Shown: positions 1 to 5,969 of the stretch, in pieces
Numbering within the stretch: the first letter of the stretch is position 1
Layout of the letters: each line of letters begins with the position of its first letter
Source: JAAYJK01 sp964531295
GTDB lineage: Bacteria > Bacillota > Syntrophomonadia > Syntrophomonadales > Syntrophomonadaceae
Reading direction: 5' to 3'
NCBI GenBank assembly: GCA_964531295.1
Contig: CAZHHJ010000055.1
Coordinates: 1 to 13,437 of the forward strand
Length of the DNA stretch: 13,437 bases
The notes under the pieces: model-generated
Seen by the model: the letters and a program-made list of their open reading frames with translations, nothing else
What the model was told of the DNA's origin: nothing
The model's database searches: none
Program-made: the position numbers and the translations under genes

Positions 1-540
1 AAAATATGCACCATATAACTACAAATTTTGCTACAATCCATCAAATTGTCCTATATAACTTAGGTCCTTCGGTCCCTCGGCTGAGGAAAAAAATAGAACG
101 CTTAAATTATATCGCTAGTTTTATAATCCTTACGCCCGCTAAAAACTGTTGTTTGTCGTAACTGCCCAGTTTTTAAAGACCCGTCAATTTATGGATTTAA
201 GTTTAAAGTTTCTCTATTAATAATCTAATCTAATTTCCAATTGCTGTACATTAACCCCAGGTAGGAAAATAGACACGGCAATCTAATACTTTTGTACTAC
301 TATGTCCCGGTCGTTGTAACGACCTAAAGTCGGACAACCCCCTATTTACGGGCAATTTATATCAATTTGCATAATCGCCCTTTAGGTCGATATATGATTT
401 TTTTTCGTACTTTAGGCTAGGTGCCTTCAACCTCATGGGTAGGTTATGGTCCCGAGTTCGTCTCACGGTACCATTTATGGTTTTAATCGTCTCGATTTTG
501 TCCTTATTTTTTAACATTTTCGCTATATATAAAAATCTGC
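1..540. other. Gene-free AT-rich stretch with odd composition
   Basis: I find no supportable gene, tRNA or rRNA here: no reading frame of useful length has a ribosome binding site on either strand. Visible structure is limited to a 7-bp hairpin (309-315 with 318-324), a 9-bp inverted repeat (140-148 with 167-175, 18-nt spacer) and a 4-bp hairpin near 76-87. Trinucleotide use is unlike the rest of the window: by hand count GCT+AGC is 8 (no AGC at all) against 17 for TCG+CGA, and CTG+CAG is 7 against 17 for GTC+GAC. The opposite bias holds elsewhere. It could be foreign or decayed intergenic DNA, or a sequence artefact (see findings). Confidence 0.5.
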
Positions 541-560
541 AGGAAATATATCTGTAATTG

Positions 561-589
561 TTGACAAATATTTATCAATATAGTATATT
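561..589 (+). promoter_or_regulatory. Sigma-A type promoter of the riboswitch-controlled gene
   Basis: A consensus -35 TTGACA (561-566) is followed after exactly 17 bp by a -10 TATATT (584-589). Transcription would start near 596-598, just before the c-di-GMP aptamer, so the leader would run about 180 nt to the ATG at 780. Both hexamers and the spacing are near ideal, so basal initiation should be strong, with control falling on the downstream RNA switch. Confidence 0.8.
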
Positions 590-612
590 AGTTCCACTCC
601 CCTATAATGAAT

Positions 613-712
613 GGGAGCTGATAAAAATGAAAATGGCAAAACCATTGAAAAATGGTGACGCAAAGCTACAGGGGCTAACACGGTTTTTACTGTTATGCCA
701 GCCAGCTGCCGG
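613..712 (+). promoter_or_regulatory. Cyclic-di-GMP-I (GEMM-I) riboswitch aptamer
   Basis: The conserved class-I c-di-GMP aptamer pattern is present. Stem CCATT (642-646)/AATGG (651-655) is capped by a GAAA tetraloop (647-650), then comes the hallmark GACGCAAAGC (657-666). A second arm pairs 673-680 with 691-699 and carries a CTAA...TATG tetraloop-receptor-like pairing. The 3' part has the GCCAGCCAGCTGCC segment. A basal stem AGCTG (616-620)/CAGCT (704-708) closes it. The family binds the second messenger c-di-GMP. Here it sits between a sigma-A promoter and an intrinsic terminator ahead of the secreted transglutaminase-like gene. Bases 690-702, the 3' side of the receptor arm, can alternatively pair with 741-752, so ligand binding should favour termination (inference). 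Confidence 0.92.
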
Positions 713-730
713 TATACTTTACCATTGGTA

Positions 731-760
731 AAACCTGCAAGCTGGTATGCAGGTTTTTTT
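731..760 (+). terminator. Intrinsic terminator, expression platform of the riboswitch
   Basis: A perfect 8-bp stem AAACCTGC (731-738)/GCAGGTTT (749-756) with a 10-nt loop runs into seven Ts (754-760). It lies between the c-di-GMP aptamer and the start codon. The 3' strand of the stem overlaps the segment (741-752) that can pair with aptamer bases 690-702, giving two mutually exclusive folds. Confidence 0.88.
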
Positions 761-779
761 GATGGGAGGAATAGCAAGT

Positions 780-1667
780 ATGAAAATTCGCAGGATGTGC
801 ACTATGGGGCTAACGATTCTTATTATCATAGTGAGCCTTAATTTCGGACTTACCGATGCCCAAGCCCAGGCATCATATTCTACTGGGTTCCGGAATTCTA
901 TGATACAGGTAACTACTCCTGATAGTAATGGGATTACCTGTAATGGTACCTTAATAATCGAAGGAACATCAAAGCTTGACGTAGTGTGGTTCTGTATACG
1001 AGGCCCTAAACAAGAACTGACCACCTGGAAGGCTGAAGTTAATGATAAGACTTTCAGCACTTCAATCAACCTGCGCTTTGGATCCGGGCAGTATACCATA
1101 TGGGCGGGCGACAACGCCCAGCGTTTTGATGGTAGCATCCGCTTCCAGGTCAAAAACCAGAATGTGGATGACAGCCGTTATACTTCGGCATCTCTGTATG
1201 TTGATTCCAGCCATCCCGATATAGCAGCATTGGCTGCCGCTGTGGCACCTGATAAGCTGAGTTCCCAGGCCAAGCTGGAGAACATCCATTCTTGGGTTAC
1301 TGCTAATATTGCCTATGATTATGACGCTTATTTAAGAAAGGATATCCCGTTACTTACAGCCAGTCAGGTGTTAGATGATCGGAAGGGCTTATGCCGCGAC
1401 TTTTCCTTCCTTTTTGCTGCGCTGGCCAGGGCTGCACACCTTCCTACCAAGATAGTTTATGGGCAAGCAGAATCAGGCAAAAGCTGGGAGCTGCATGCCT
1501 GGAATGAAGTCTTAATCGGAGATCAATGGGTATCAGTGGACAGCAGTTGGGATGCTGGTTATGTTATTAATAACCGCTTCATCCAATCTCCTTCCACAAC
1601 CTTTTTAGCCCCGGATCTAAAATCGTTTGCCCTCACTCATCGGGTAACTCAAACCACGGTACACTGA
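780..1667 (+). CDS. Secreted transglutaminase-like domain protein, c-di-GMP riboswitch controlled
   Basis: This 295-residue protein has an N-terminal signal peptide: basic MKIRR, a hydrophobic run to about residue 22, and a likely cleavage near the AQAQA at 27-31. Residues ~35-135 form a beta-rich region of unknown family. The C-terminal half is a transglutaminase-like (papain-fold) domain with the expected triad: Cys205 in GLCRDFS, His239 in ELHAWNEV and Asp254 in VSVDSSWD. Such domains act as transamidases or proteases on proteins or peptidoglycan; the substrate here cannot be told. I chose the ATG at 780 because GGGAGGA (764-770) precedes it. The in-frame ATG at 747 lies inside the terminator loop and would add residues before the signal peptide. 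The riboswitch upstream links export of this enzyme to c-di-GMP, hence perhaps to surface attachment or motility (inference). Confidence 0.85.
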   Translation: MKIRRMCTMGLTILIIIVSLNFGLTDAQAQASYSTGFRNSMIQVTTPDSNGITCNGTLIIEGTSKLDVVWFCIRGPKQELTTWKAEVNDKTFSTSINLRFGSGQYTIWAGDNAQRFDGSIRFQVKNQNVDDSRYTSASLYVDSSHPDIAALAAAVAPDKLSSQAKLENIHSWVTANIAYDYDAYLRKDIPLLTASQVLDDRKGLCRDFSFLFAALARAAHLPTKIVYGQAESGKSWELHAWNEVLIGDQWVSVDSSWDAGYVINNRFIQSPSTTFLAPDLKSFALTHRVTQTTVH

Positions 1668-1684
1668 GCTTCTTAATGGAGCTC
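1666..1684 (+). terminator. Weak hairpin after the transglutaminase-like gene
   Basis: GAGCT (1666-1670) pairs with AGCTC (1680-1684) around a 9-nt loop, overlapping the TGA stop and followed by TTAAATATATAAT. The stem is only 5 bp and the following tract is not a clean T-run, so this is a weak candidate terminator. Confidence 0.25.
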
Positions 1685-1805
1685 TTAAATATATAATCAC
1701 CCTTGTCTCCCGTTTGTTTTGCACTTGCTGCCGATCTATTCCCCTTCCTCCACCCGGACCGGCAGTAGGGGCAGAGCATGACTCCGCAATGCTCAAAACC
1801 TTATA

Positions 1806-1843
1806 TTAAAAAGGCCGGATGAGATAATAAATCATCCGGCCTT
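1806..1843 (-). terminator. Strong intrinsic terminator of the LuxR-type regulator gene
   Basis: A perfect 12-bp inverted repeat AAGGCCGGATGA (1811-1822)/TCATCCGGCCTT (1832-1843) encloses a 9-nt AT-rich loop. On the minus strand the stem is followed by TTTTTAATATAA, giving the right polarity to end the transcript of the regulator at 1961-2605 about 120 nt past its stop. On the plus strand no T-run follows, so it would serve the convergent gene poorly. Confidence 0.8.
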
Positions 1844-1960
1844 GCTATGCACCGATCATAAGCTTATTCTAAATAATCCAGGGCAGATAATCTTGAGCTT
1901 GCCACAGCTTGCATTCCTAAGCCAGCCTTAGAGACAGCTCGTTCTACAGCCTGACAAGGT

Positions 1961-2605
1961 CTAGGTATTAGCTTTTTTCTTGTCTTTTTCTTGATTGTAT
2001 AAGAAGGCCAGAACTTCCGTGCGATTACGAACATTAAATTTCTTAAAGGCAGTGCGCAGGTGTGATTTTATGGTGGATTCAGATAGGCAAAGGCTTTTGG
2101 CTATTTCCTGGTTAGAATAGCCCTGGGCTAAAAAGGTGATGACTTCTTTTTCCCGGTTGGTCAGCAGAGATACTCCTGAAAAATCATCTGCCTCCAGACG
2201 GCTCCTACTGTTATCCGGGCCTGGCCGGGGTATACACACAATTCCTGCGGTGACAATCAGCTCCACCGTTTTTACAATTTGCCGGGGCAGTATTCGCATA
2301 GGCAGAAATCCACGAATCCCACAATCGAGAATAGTCAATATATCGTATTCAGAGGGATTATCTACTATAATAACTGTCTGTAGCATAGGGCAGTGTTTAG
2401 TCAAATCCTTCAATAACGGTAAAAAATCTGCATCAGATACTTTCCACACCACTATGTCAGGCTGCATAGTACGGGCCTGATCAATCAAATCCACTGACTG
2501 CAGCTTATCCAGTAACTTGAAATTATCATTCTCTTCAAATGCCACTGACAAACTTTGAGTATAAAGCGGCGCATCACTACAAATAATAACTCGTAACCTG
2601 TCCAT
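1961..2605 (-). CDS. NarL/LuxR-family DNA-binding regulator with degenerate receiver domain
   Basis: The 214-residue protein has the layout of a NarL/FixJ response regulator: a receiver-like domain (about 3-120), a linker, and a C-terminal LuxR-type helix-turn-helix (about 146-205). The latter shows LTNREKEVITFLAQGYSNQE, then the recognition helix region LSESTIKSHLRTAFKKF. In the receiver, Asp11 of the acidic pocket remains. The phospho-acceptor position after PDIVVW is Lys55 instead of Asp, and the positions normally Thr/Ser and Lys are Asp82 and Met103. Standard phosphorylation is therefore unlikely, and it may be a ligand-, partner- or level-controlled regulator. The ATG at 2605 is preceded by GGAGAGATAAGG. 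It is a single gene, convergent with the transglutaminase-like gene. Its targets are unknown. Confidence 0.85.
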   Translation of the reverse strand: MDRLRVIICSDAPLYTQSLSVAFEENDNFKLLDKLQSVDLIDQARTMQPDIVVWKVSDADFLPLLKDLTKHCPMLQTVIIVDNPSEYDILTILDCGIRGFLPMRILPRQIVKTVELIVTAGIVCIPRPGPDNSRSRLEADDFSGVSLLTNREKEVITFLAQGYSNQEIAKSLCLSESTIKSHLRTAFKKFNVRNRTEVLAFLYNQEKDKKKANT

Positions 2606-2948
2606 CCTTATCTCTCCGTTCTATTTGTACCTGTCTTTAATTATACCCTACTGGCTGAACTTTGCATCAATTTTCCTGTTGCCAGTTTACAGGCCTATCG
2701 CTGCAAGGCCATTATTGTAGGGATACAGAACTTCTCTTTAGCCTATTCATGGACCATATCTACCATATATTGTTATCCAATAAGGTGCTTGAGTGAATTT
2801 TAGGGCATATGCTGGAGAATGTCAAACTTTTCCGCCTGCACTTGTTAAAATAGCTGGAAAAGACCTATGCTTACCCCCAACAGGCGAAAAATTATGGTAC
2901 AAAAAGCATCTGAAGATGAAAATGAAGTGCTTCCCGATATGTGTCTCT
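2606..2948. other. Intergenic gap between regulator and cyclo-ligase genes
   Basis: Besides the candidate promoter at 2640-2670, I see only a short hairpin GGCCT/AGGCC (about 2692-2710) and, just after the cyclo-ligase stop on the minus strand, a weak AAGCA...TGCTTTTT hairpin that might end that transcript. A plus-strand frame from a GTG at 2793 to 2981 runs into the cyclo-ligase gene and shows no recognisable protein signature. Confidence 0.4.
2640..2670 (-). promoter_or_regulatory. Possible promoter of the LuxR-type regulator
   Basis: On the minus strand a perfect -10 TATAAT (2640-2645) lies 35 bp before the ATG at 2605. The best -35 is TTGATG (2665-2670) with a long 19-bp spacer, so recognition would be suboptimal or helped by an activator. 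Confidence 0.4.
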
Positions 2949-3533
2949 TTAGAAGAAGTCCGCATTGATAAGCAGTTCTGACTTATCAGTAACTATCCAA
3001 TGAACCGGAACATCGGCCCCACAGGGATGAATGTCATCCACCACCTGCTGTTCATAGCAGACCCCGCACAGAAAGGTATCTTTTCTCAAGCGGGGCAAGA
3101 AGCGGTCATAATAACCGGCTCCATATCCCAAACGGTAACCTCTGGCGTCATATACCAGACCCGGCAGTAAAACAACATCTATATCCCGGAGAGGAAAGGC
3201 TTCCCCTTCCGGTTCCATAATTCCATAGCTGCTTTTAATAAGCTTTTCTGGCGAAGTATATTCAACCGCCTCCAGAGTTCTATTCTGAGCGACCCGGGGC
3301 AAAAGAATAGTTTTTCCCCAACCTTGCAATAAAAGCAAGAGGTTCTGTAGATCAACCTCGTTATTGATGCTGCAAAAACCCATGATGGTTTTAGCCTTTC
3401 GAATCGGCTCCAGCTCCAAAACCCGGGCAGCAATTCGCTGGCTGGATTCCAGAACTTCTTGAGCAGTCATCTGGCTCCGCAGGTTCTTCATTTTTTCCCT
3501 TAATGCCTGCCTTATCACCTGTATATCATTCAT
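2949..3533 (-). CDS. 5-formyltetrahydrofolate cyclo-ligase (MTHFS)
   Basis: The 194-residue product matches the family of E. coli YgfA and B. subtilis YqgN in length and motifs. An N-terminal basic helix (IRQALREKMKNLRSQM) is followed by ILLPRV, then VLLPGLVYDARGYRLGYG and AGYYDRFL, the nucleotide and substrate-binding core, and a C-terminal PVHWIVTD. The enzyme uses ATP to convert 5-formyl-THF to 5,10-methenyl-THF in the cytosol, returning folate to the one-carbon pool. Its ATG is 3 bp after the lgt stop, with an AGGTAG inside the lgt end as ribosome binding site, so the two genes are very likely cotranscribed and perhaps translationally coupled. A similar gene order is seen in some Clostridia, without an obvious functional link. 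Confidence 0.93.
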   Translation of the reverse strand: MNDIQVIRQALREKMKNLRSQMTAQEVLESSQRIAARVLELEPIRKAKTIMGFCSINNEVDLQNLLLLLQGWGKTILLPRVAQNRTLEAVEYTSPEKLIKSSYGIMEPEGEAFPLRDIDVVLLPGLVYDARGYRLGYGAGYYDRFLPRLRKDTFLCGVCYEQQVVDDIHPCGADVPVHWIVTDKSELLINADFF

Positions 3534-3536
3534 GTG

Positions 3537-4310
3537 CTACCTAGGCCTGCCTCTTCTCACATATATAGTGTTGCTCTGCTTGCTCCTGATCCAGATATAT
3601 AAGCCCACAGCAGTGGTAAACATGATCATGGTATATACCTGTCCCAGGGTAAACGGACCATAGTTTATCAGACTGAAACGGAAGTACTCGATTATAAACC
3701 GGTATACTGAATAACCCATAAGATAAGCTAGAAACACCTGGCCGATAAATTTCCGGCGCGGCAAGAGCCATAATAGATAAATAAACAAAATGAAATTGAG
3801 CAGTGAACTATACAGTTGAGTAGGATGACGCAAGAGCTGGTCAACCCCCGGGAATATCACCCCATAATCCGTGGCGGTGGGCAGACCATAACAACAGCCG
3901 TTCAAAAAACACCCTATCCGTACCAGTGCATAGCCCAAGGCCAAATATGGAACGAACATATCCGCCATTTCCCAAAAGCCCAGGTCTTTCCTCCAAATAT
4001 ATACCAGAAAGGCCAGTAATCCGCCTACAAAGGCTCCATACCACACCAGGCCAGAAAAACCCGGGGAAAAGAATATTCCTGGGTTGGCTAGAAACTCCGC
4101 CCATTCATAAAAGAGGATATAGCTTATCCTCCCCCCCAATATCCCGAATATTACCATAAGTATGACCATGTCCAGGACCATATCCCTATCGTAGCCTTCC
4201 CGCTCAAATATGCGGCCAATGCCTACTATTGCCACTATTACAGCTATAGCCAGCATAAACCCCCATGAATAGACTTTGAATTTACCTAATTGAAATAAAA
4301 CCGGGTGCAT
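3537..4310 (-). CDS. lgt: Prolipoprotein diacylglyceryl transferase Lgt
   Basis: A polytopic membrane protein of 257 residues with about seven hydrophobic segments. Counted from the ATG at 4310 it shows the family landmarks: GGRISYILFY (59-68), WYGAFVGG (90-97), the signature VRIGCFLNGCCYG (130-142) holding the conserved Arg131 and Asn137, RHPTQLY (161-167) and YRFIIEYFR (203-211). Lgt moves diacylglyceryl from phosphatidylglycerol to the lipobox Cys of prolipoproteins at the cytoplasmic membrane, the first step of lipoprotein maturation. The binding lipoprotein at 12524-13363 is a likely client. An ATG at 4316 is also in frame, but AAGGAGG ends only 1 nt before it and 7 nt before the ATG at 4310, so I prefer 4310. 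It heads a two-gene unit with the cyclo-ligase. Confidence 0.95.
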   Translation of the reverse strand: MHPVLFQLGKFKVYSWGFMLAIAVIVAIVGIGRIFEREGYDRDMVLDMVILMVIFGILGGRISYILFYEWAEFLANPGIFFSPGFSGLVWYGAFVGGLLAFLVYIWRKDLGFWEMADMFVPYLALGYALVRIGCFLNGCCYGLPTATDYGVIFPGVDQLLRHPTQLYSSLLNFILFIYLLWLLPRRKFIGQVFLAYLMGYSVYRFIIEYFRFSLINYGPFTLGQVYTMIMFTTAVGLYIWIRSKQSNTIYVRRGRPR

Positions 4311-4335
4311 CCCCATCCCTCCTTAAGTTGAGCAC

Positions 4336-4344
4336 TTATCCACA
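4336..4344 (+). promoter_or_regulatory. DnaA box (perfect TTATCCACA)
   Basis: An exact match to the DnaA 9-mer TTATNCACA, in the gap upstream of lgt, same orientation as the other boxes in this gap. It lies 86 nt from the 4431-4460 cluster and about 25 bp before the lgt start, so bound DnaA could affect lgt transcription. Confidence 0.6.
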
Positions 4345-4375
4345 AGATACATGGCCTGTAATGCTGCACCCATTC

Positions 4376-4409
4376 TTTTTTATGGGACCTAATATGTTTT
4401 ACGGGACCT
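4376..4409 (+). repeat. Short direct repeat TTTTAYGGGACCT
   Basis: Two copies of a 13-mer, with T or C at one position, end at 4390 and 4409, 19 nt apart, in the gap between the DnaA boxes and lgt. The spacing of nearly two helical turns would suit a dimeric regulator on one face of the DNA. I do not recognise the motif. Confidence 0.4.
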
Positions 4410-4430
4410 CTAAAAACCCGAAGACATTAG

Positions 4431-4460
4431 TTATCAACAAAGTTATCCACATTATCCACA
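4431..4460 (+). promoter_or_regulatory. Cluster of three DnaA boxes, two abutting
   Basis: A near-perfect box TTATCAACA (4431-4439) is followed after 3 nt by two perfect TTATCCACA boxes (4443-4451 and 4452-4460) with no gap between them. All point the same way. Three perfect matches and one single-mismatch site within 125 bp is far above chance for a 9-mer. The cluster is just downstream of tsaD and upstream of lgt. No dnaA, dnaN or AT-rich unwinding tract is visible, so a DnaA-titration or regulatory cluster is more likely than an origin. Confidence 0.72.
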
Positions 4461-4468
4461 GAATATCT

Positions 4469-5479
4469 TCACAGGGACAATAGACTAGGATAAGCATTTA
4501 GGTCAAGTGGGGCATAAGATTTAGTAATATATTGCTGGTAGGCGATTCCTGCTACCATAGCAGCATTATCAGTGCACAATGATAACGAGGGATAAAAAAC
4601 TTTTATGTTTTCTTGACCCGCTTTTTCCTTCATTAAGCACCTTAAATGCTCATTGGCTGCCACCCCCCCGGCCATAAGTATTGAATCAACTTGATATTTT
4701 TCCGCGGCCTTAAGCGACTTTTCAACCAGTACATCCACCAGGGCCTGTTGAAATTCCGCGGCCAGATCAAATACCTCTAACTCACTACCTGCTGGTCTTT
4801 TTCTCCATAAGTTCATGGCAGCTGTTTTTAAACCGCTAAAGCTGAACTCAAAATCATTTTTATCTAATAAAACCCGGGGCAGTTTAAATTTCCCGGCTTC
4901 CCCCATTGCGGCCGCCTTTTGTATGGCTGGTCCTCCTGGATAACCCAACTCTAAAAACCGGGCTACCTTGTCAAAGGCCTCCCCGGCCGCATCATCACGG
5001 GTTGCGCCGATTACTTGGTAATCGTTGATATCTTTCATATGCAACAAGCTGGTATGACCTCCGGATACGACCAGGCATACCGCAGGAAAAACAATGTCCC
5101 GGTGTTCCAGGACATTAGCATAAATATGCCCATGCAGATGGTTGACGGCTAGCAAAGGACGGTCCAATGTCCAGGCAAAACCTTTAGCAAAGGACACTCC
5201 TACCAGCAAGGCGCCAATCAATCCGGGCTGGTTAGTCACAGCTACCGCATCGATATCCTGGTAGTCCAAGCCAGCCTCCTTAAAAGCATTATCTACTACC
5301 CTCGCAATGTTCTCAATATGTTGGCGTGATGCTACTTCCGGTACTACACCACCGAATTGCTGGTGAATGTTTATTTGCGAATTAACCACATTGGAGAGGA
5401 TATCTCGCCCATTTTTTACAATTGATGCAGCTGTTTCATCACAAGATGTTTCAATACCCAGGATCAATATATCTTTCAT
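4469..5479 (-). CDS. tsaD: tRNA t6A37 threonylcarbamoyltransferase subunit TsaD
   Basis: The 336-residue protein is full length for TsaD (Gcp/Kae1 family, ASKHA fold). It has ILGIETSCDET at the start, NQPGLIGALLVG (83-94), the metal-binding HxxxH in HLHGH (His114, His118), VVSGGHTS (137-144), EFSFSGLKTA (211-220), MAGGVAANEHLR (269-280) and the C-terminal metal ligand Asp304 in LCTDNAAM. Together with TsaB and TsaE it transfers the threonylcarbamoyl group from TC-AMP to A37 of ANN-decoding tRNAs in the cytosol. Both partners are encoded just upstream, with rimI 37 bp away, a common bacterial arrangement. The ATG at 5479 is preceded by AAGGGA. TsaC/Sua5, which makes TC-AMP, is not in the window. 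Confidence 0.97.
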   Translation of the reverse strand: MKDILILGIETSCDETAASIVKNGRDILSNVVNSQINIHQQFGGVVPEVASRQHIENIARVVDNAFKEAGLDYQDIDAVAVTNQPGLIGALLVGVSFAKGFAWTLDRPLLAVNHLHGHIYANVLEHRDIVFPAVCLVVSGGHTSLLHMKDINDYQVIGATRDDAAGEAFDKVARFLELGYPGGPAIQKAAAMGEAGKFKLPRVLLDKNDFEFSFSGLKTAAMNLWRKRPAGSELEVFDLAAEFQQALVDVLVEKSLKAAEKYQVDSILMAGGVAANEHLRCLMKEKAGQENIKVFYPSLSLCTDNAAMVAGIAYQQYITKSYAPLDLNAYPSLLSL

Positions 5480-5516
5480 GCCTGTCCCTTAGCCTCTCTT
5501 TGCTTTCGGCCAATAT

Positions 5517-5969
5517 TTAGTATAAATACTTGGTCATTAGAATCGCGTCTTCGTTATTGTCAGAATAATATCCCTTCCTTAGACCGGTTGGCACAAAACC
5601 CAGCTTATTATACATTATCTGAGCAGCCATGTTTGATGGTCTCACTTCCAGGAGAATCCTGATCGCCCTCTTGTCCCGGGCAATTTCCTCCAGTTTCCTC
5701 ATCAAGCGTTTCCCCATCCCTCGCTGCCGAAAATCCTGAGCTATGGCGACATTGGTGATATGCGCTTCCTCGAAAACGACCCATATGCCACCGAAGCCAA
5801 CAATTTCCCCCTCCGCATCGCACACCCGGTAACTGGCATAAGTGTTGCTCAGTTCCCCCAAATAGGATTCTTTAGACCAGGGCAGGGGAAAGGATTCTCT
5901 TTCTATTTCCATAACCCGGTCCAAATCTTTTATGGTCATATTCCTGATTAAGCAACCTGTTTCCAGCAC
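5517..5969 (-). CDS. rimI: Ribosomal protein S18 alanine N-acetyltransferase RimI
   Basis: A 150-residue GNAT acetyltransferase. The acetyl-CoA motif A is seen at ITNVAIAQDFRQRGMGKRLM, with RQRGMG as the Q/RxxGxG/A pyrophosphate loop. It is followed by ILLEVRPSNMAAQIMYNKLG, typical of RimI including the Asn and Tyr near the active site. RimI acetylates the N-terminal Ala of S18, and relatives can acetylate other N-termini. Its start is a GTG at 5969 sharing one base with the tsaB stop (TAGTG), with AAGGGAG 7 nt upstream. The ATG at 5940 would remove the first beta strand (LIRNMT). The overlap implies translational coupling to tsaB. Confidence 0.93.
   Translation of the reverse strand: MLETGCLIRNMTIKDLDRVMEIERESFPLPWSKESYLGELSNTYASYRVCDAEGEIVGFGGIWVVFEEAHITNVAIAQDFRQRGMGKRLMRKLEEIARDKRAIRILLEVRPSNMAAQIMYNKLGFVPTGLRKGYYSDNNEDAILMTKYLY

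Noticed and set aside
747..779. Upstream in-frame ATG at 747 as the start of the transglutaminase-like protein
   Set aside because: It lies in the loop of the riboswitch terminator and puts 11 residues before a good signal peptide. The ATG at 780 has a proper GGGAGGA site.
1774..1794. Hairpin GAGCAT/ATGCTC as a terminator
   Set aside because: The stem is 6 bp and no T-run follows on either strand.
1850..1975. Minus-strand frame overlapping the end of the regulator gene (reads ...KAGLGMQAVASSRLSALDYLE)
   Set aside because: It has no start codon with a ribosome site, is short, and the regulator already has a normal length. Probably the chance open frame of a 3' untranslated region.
2793..2981. 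Plus-strand 62-codon frame starting at GTG
   Set aside because: It overlaps the end of the cyclo-ligase gene, lacks a Shine-Dalgarno site, and shows no recognisable protein pattern.
4317..4468. Chromosome replication origin
   Set aside because: Only four DnaA boxes, no AT-rich unwinding tract, and no dnaA, dnaN or other origin genes on either side. A DnaA-binding control site fits better.
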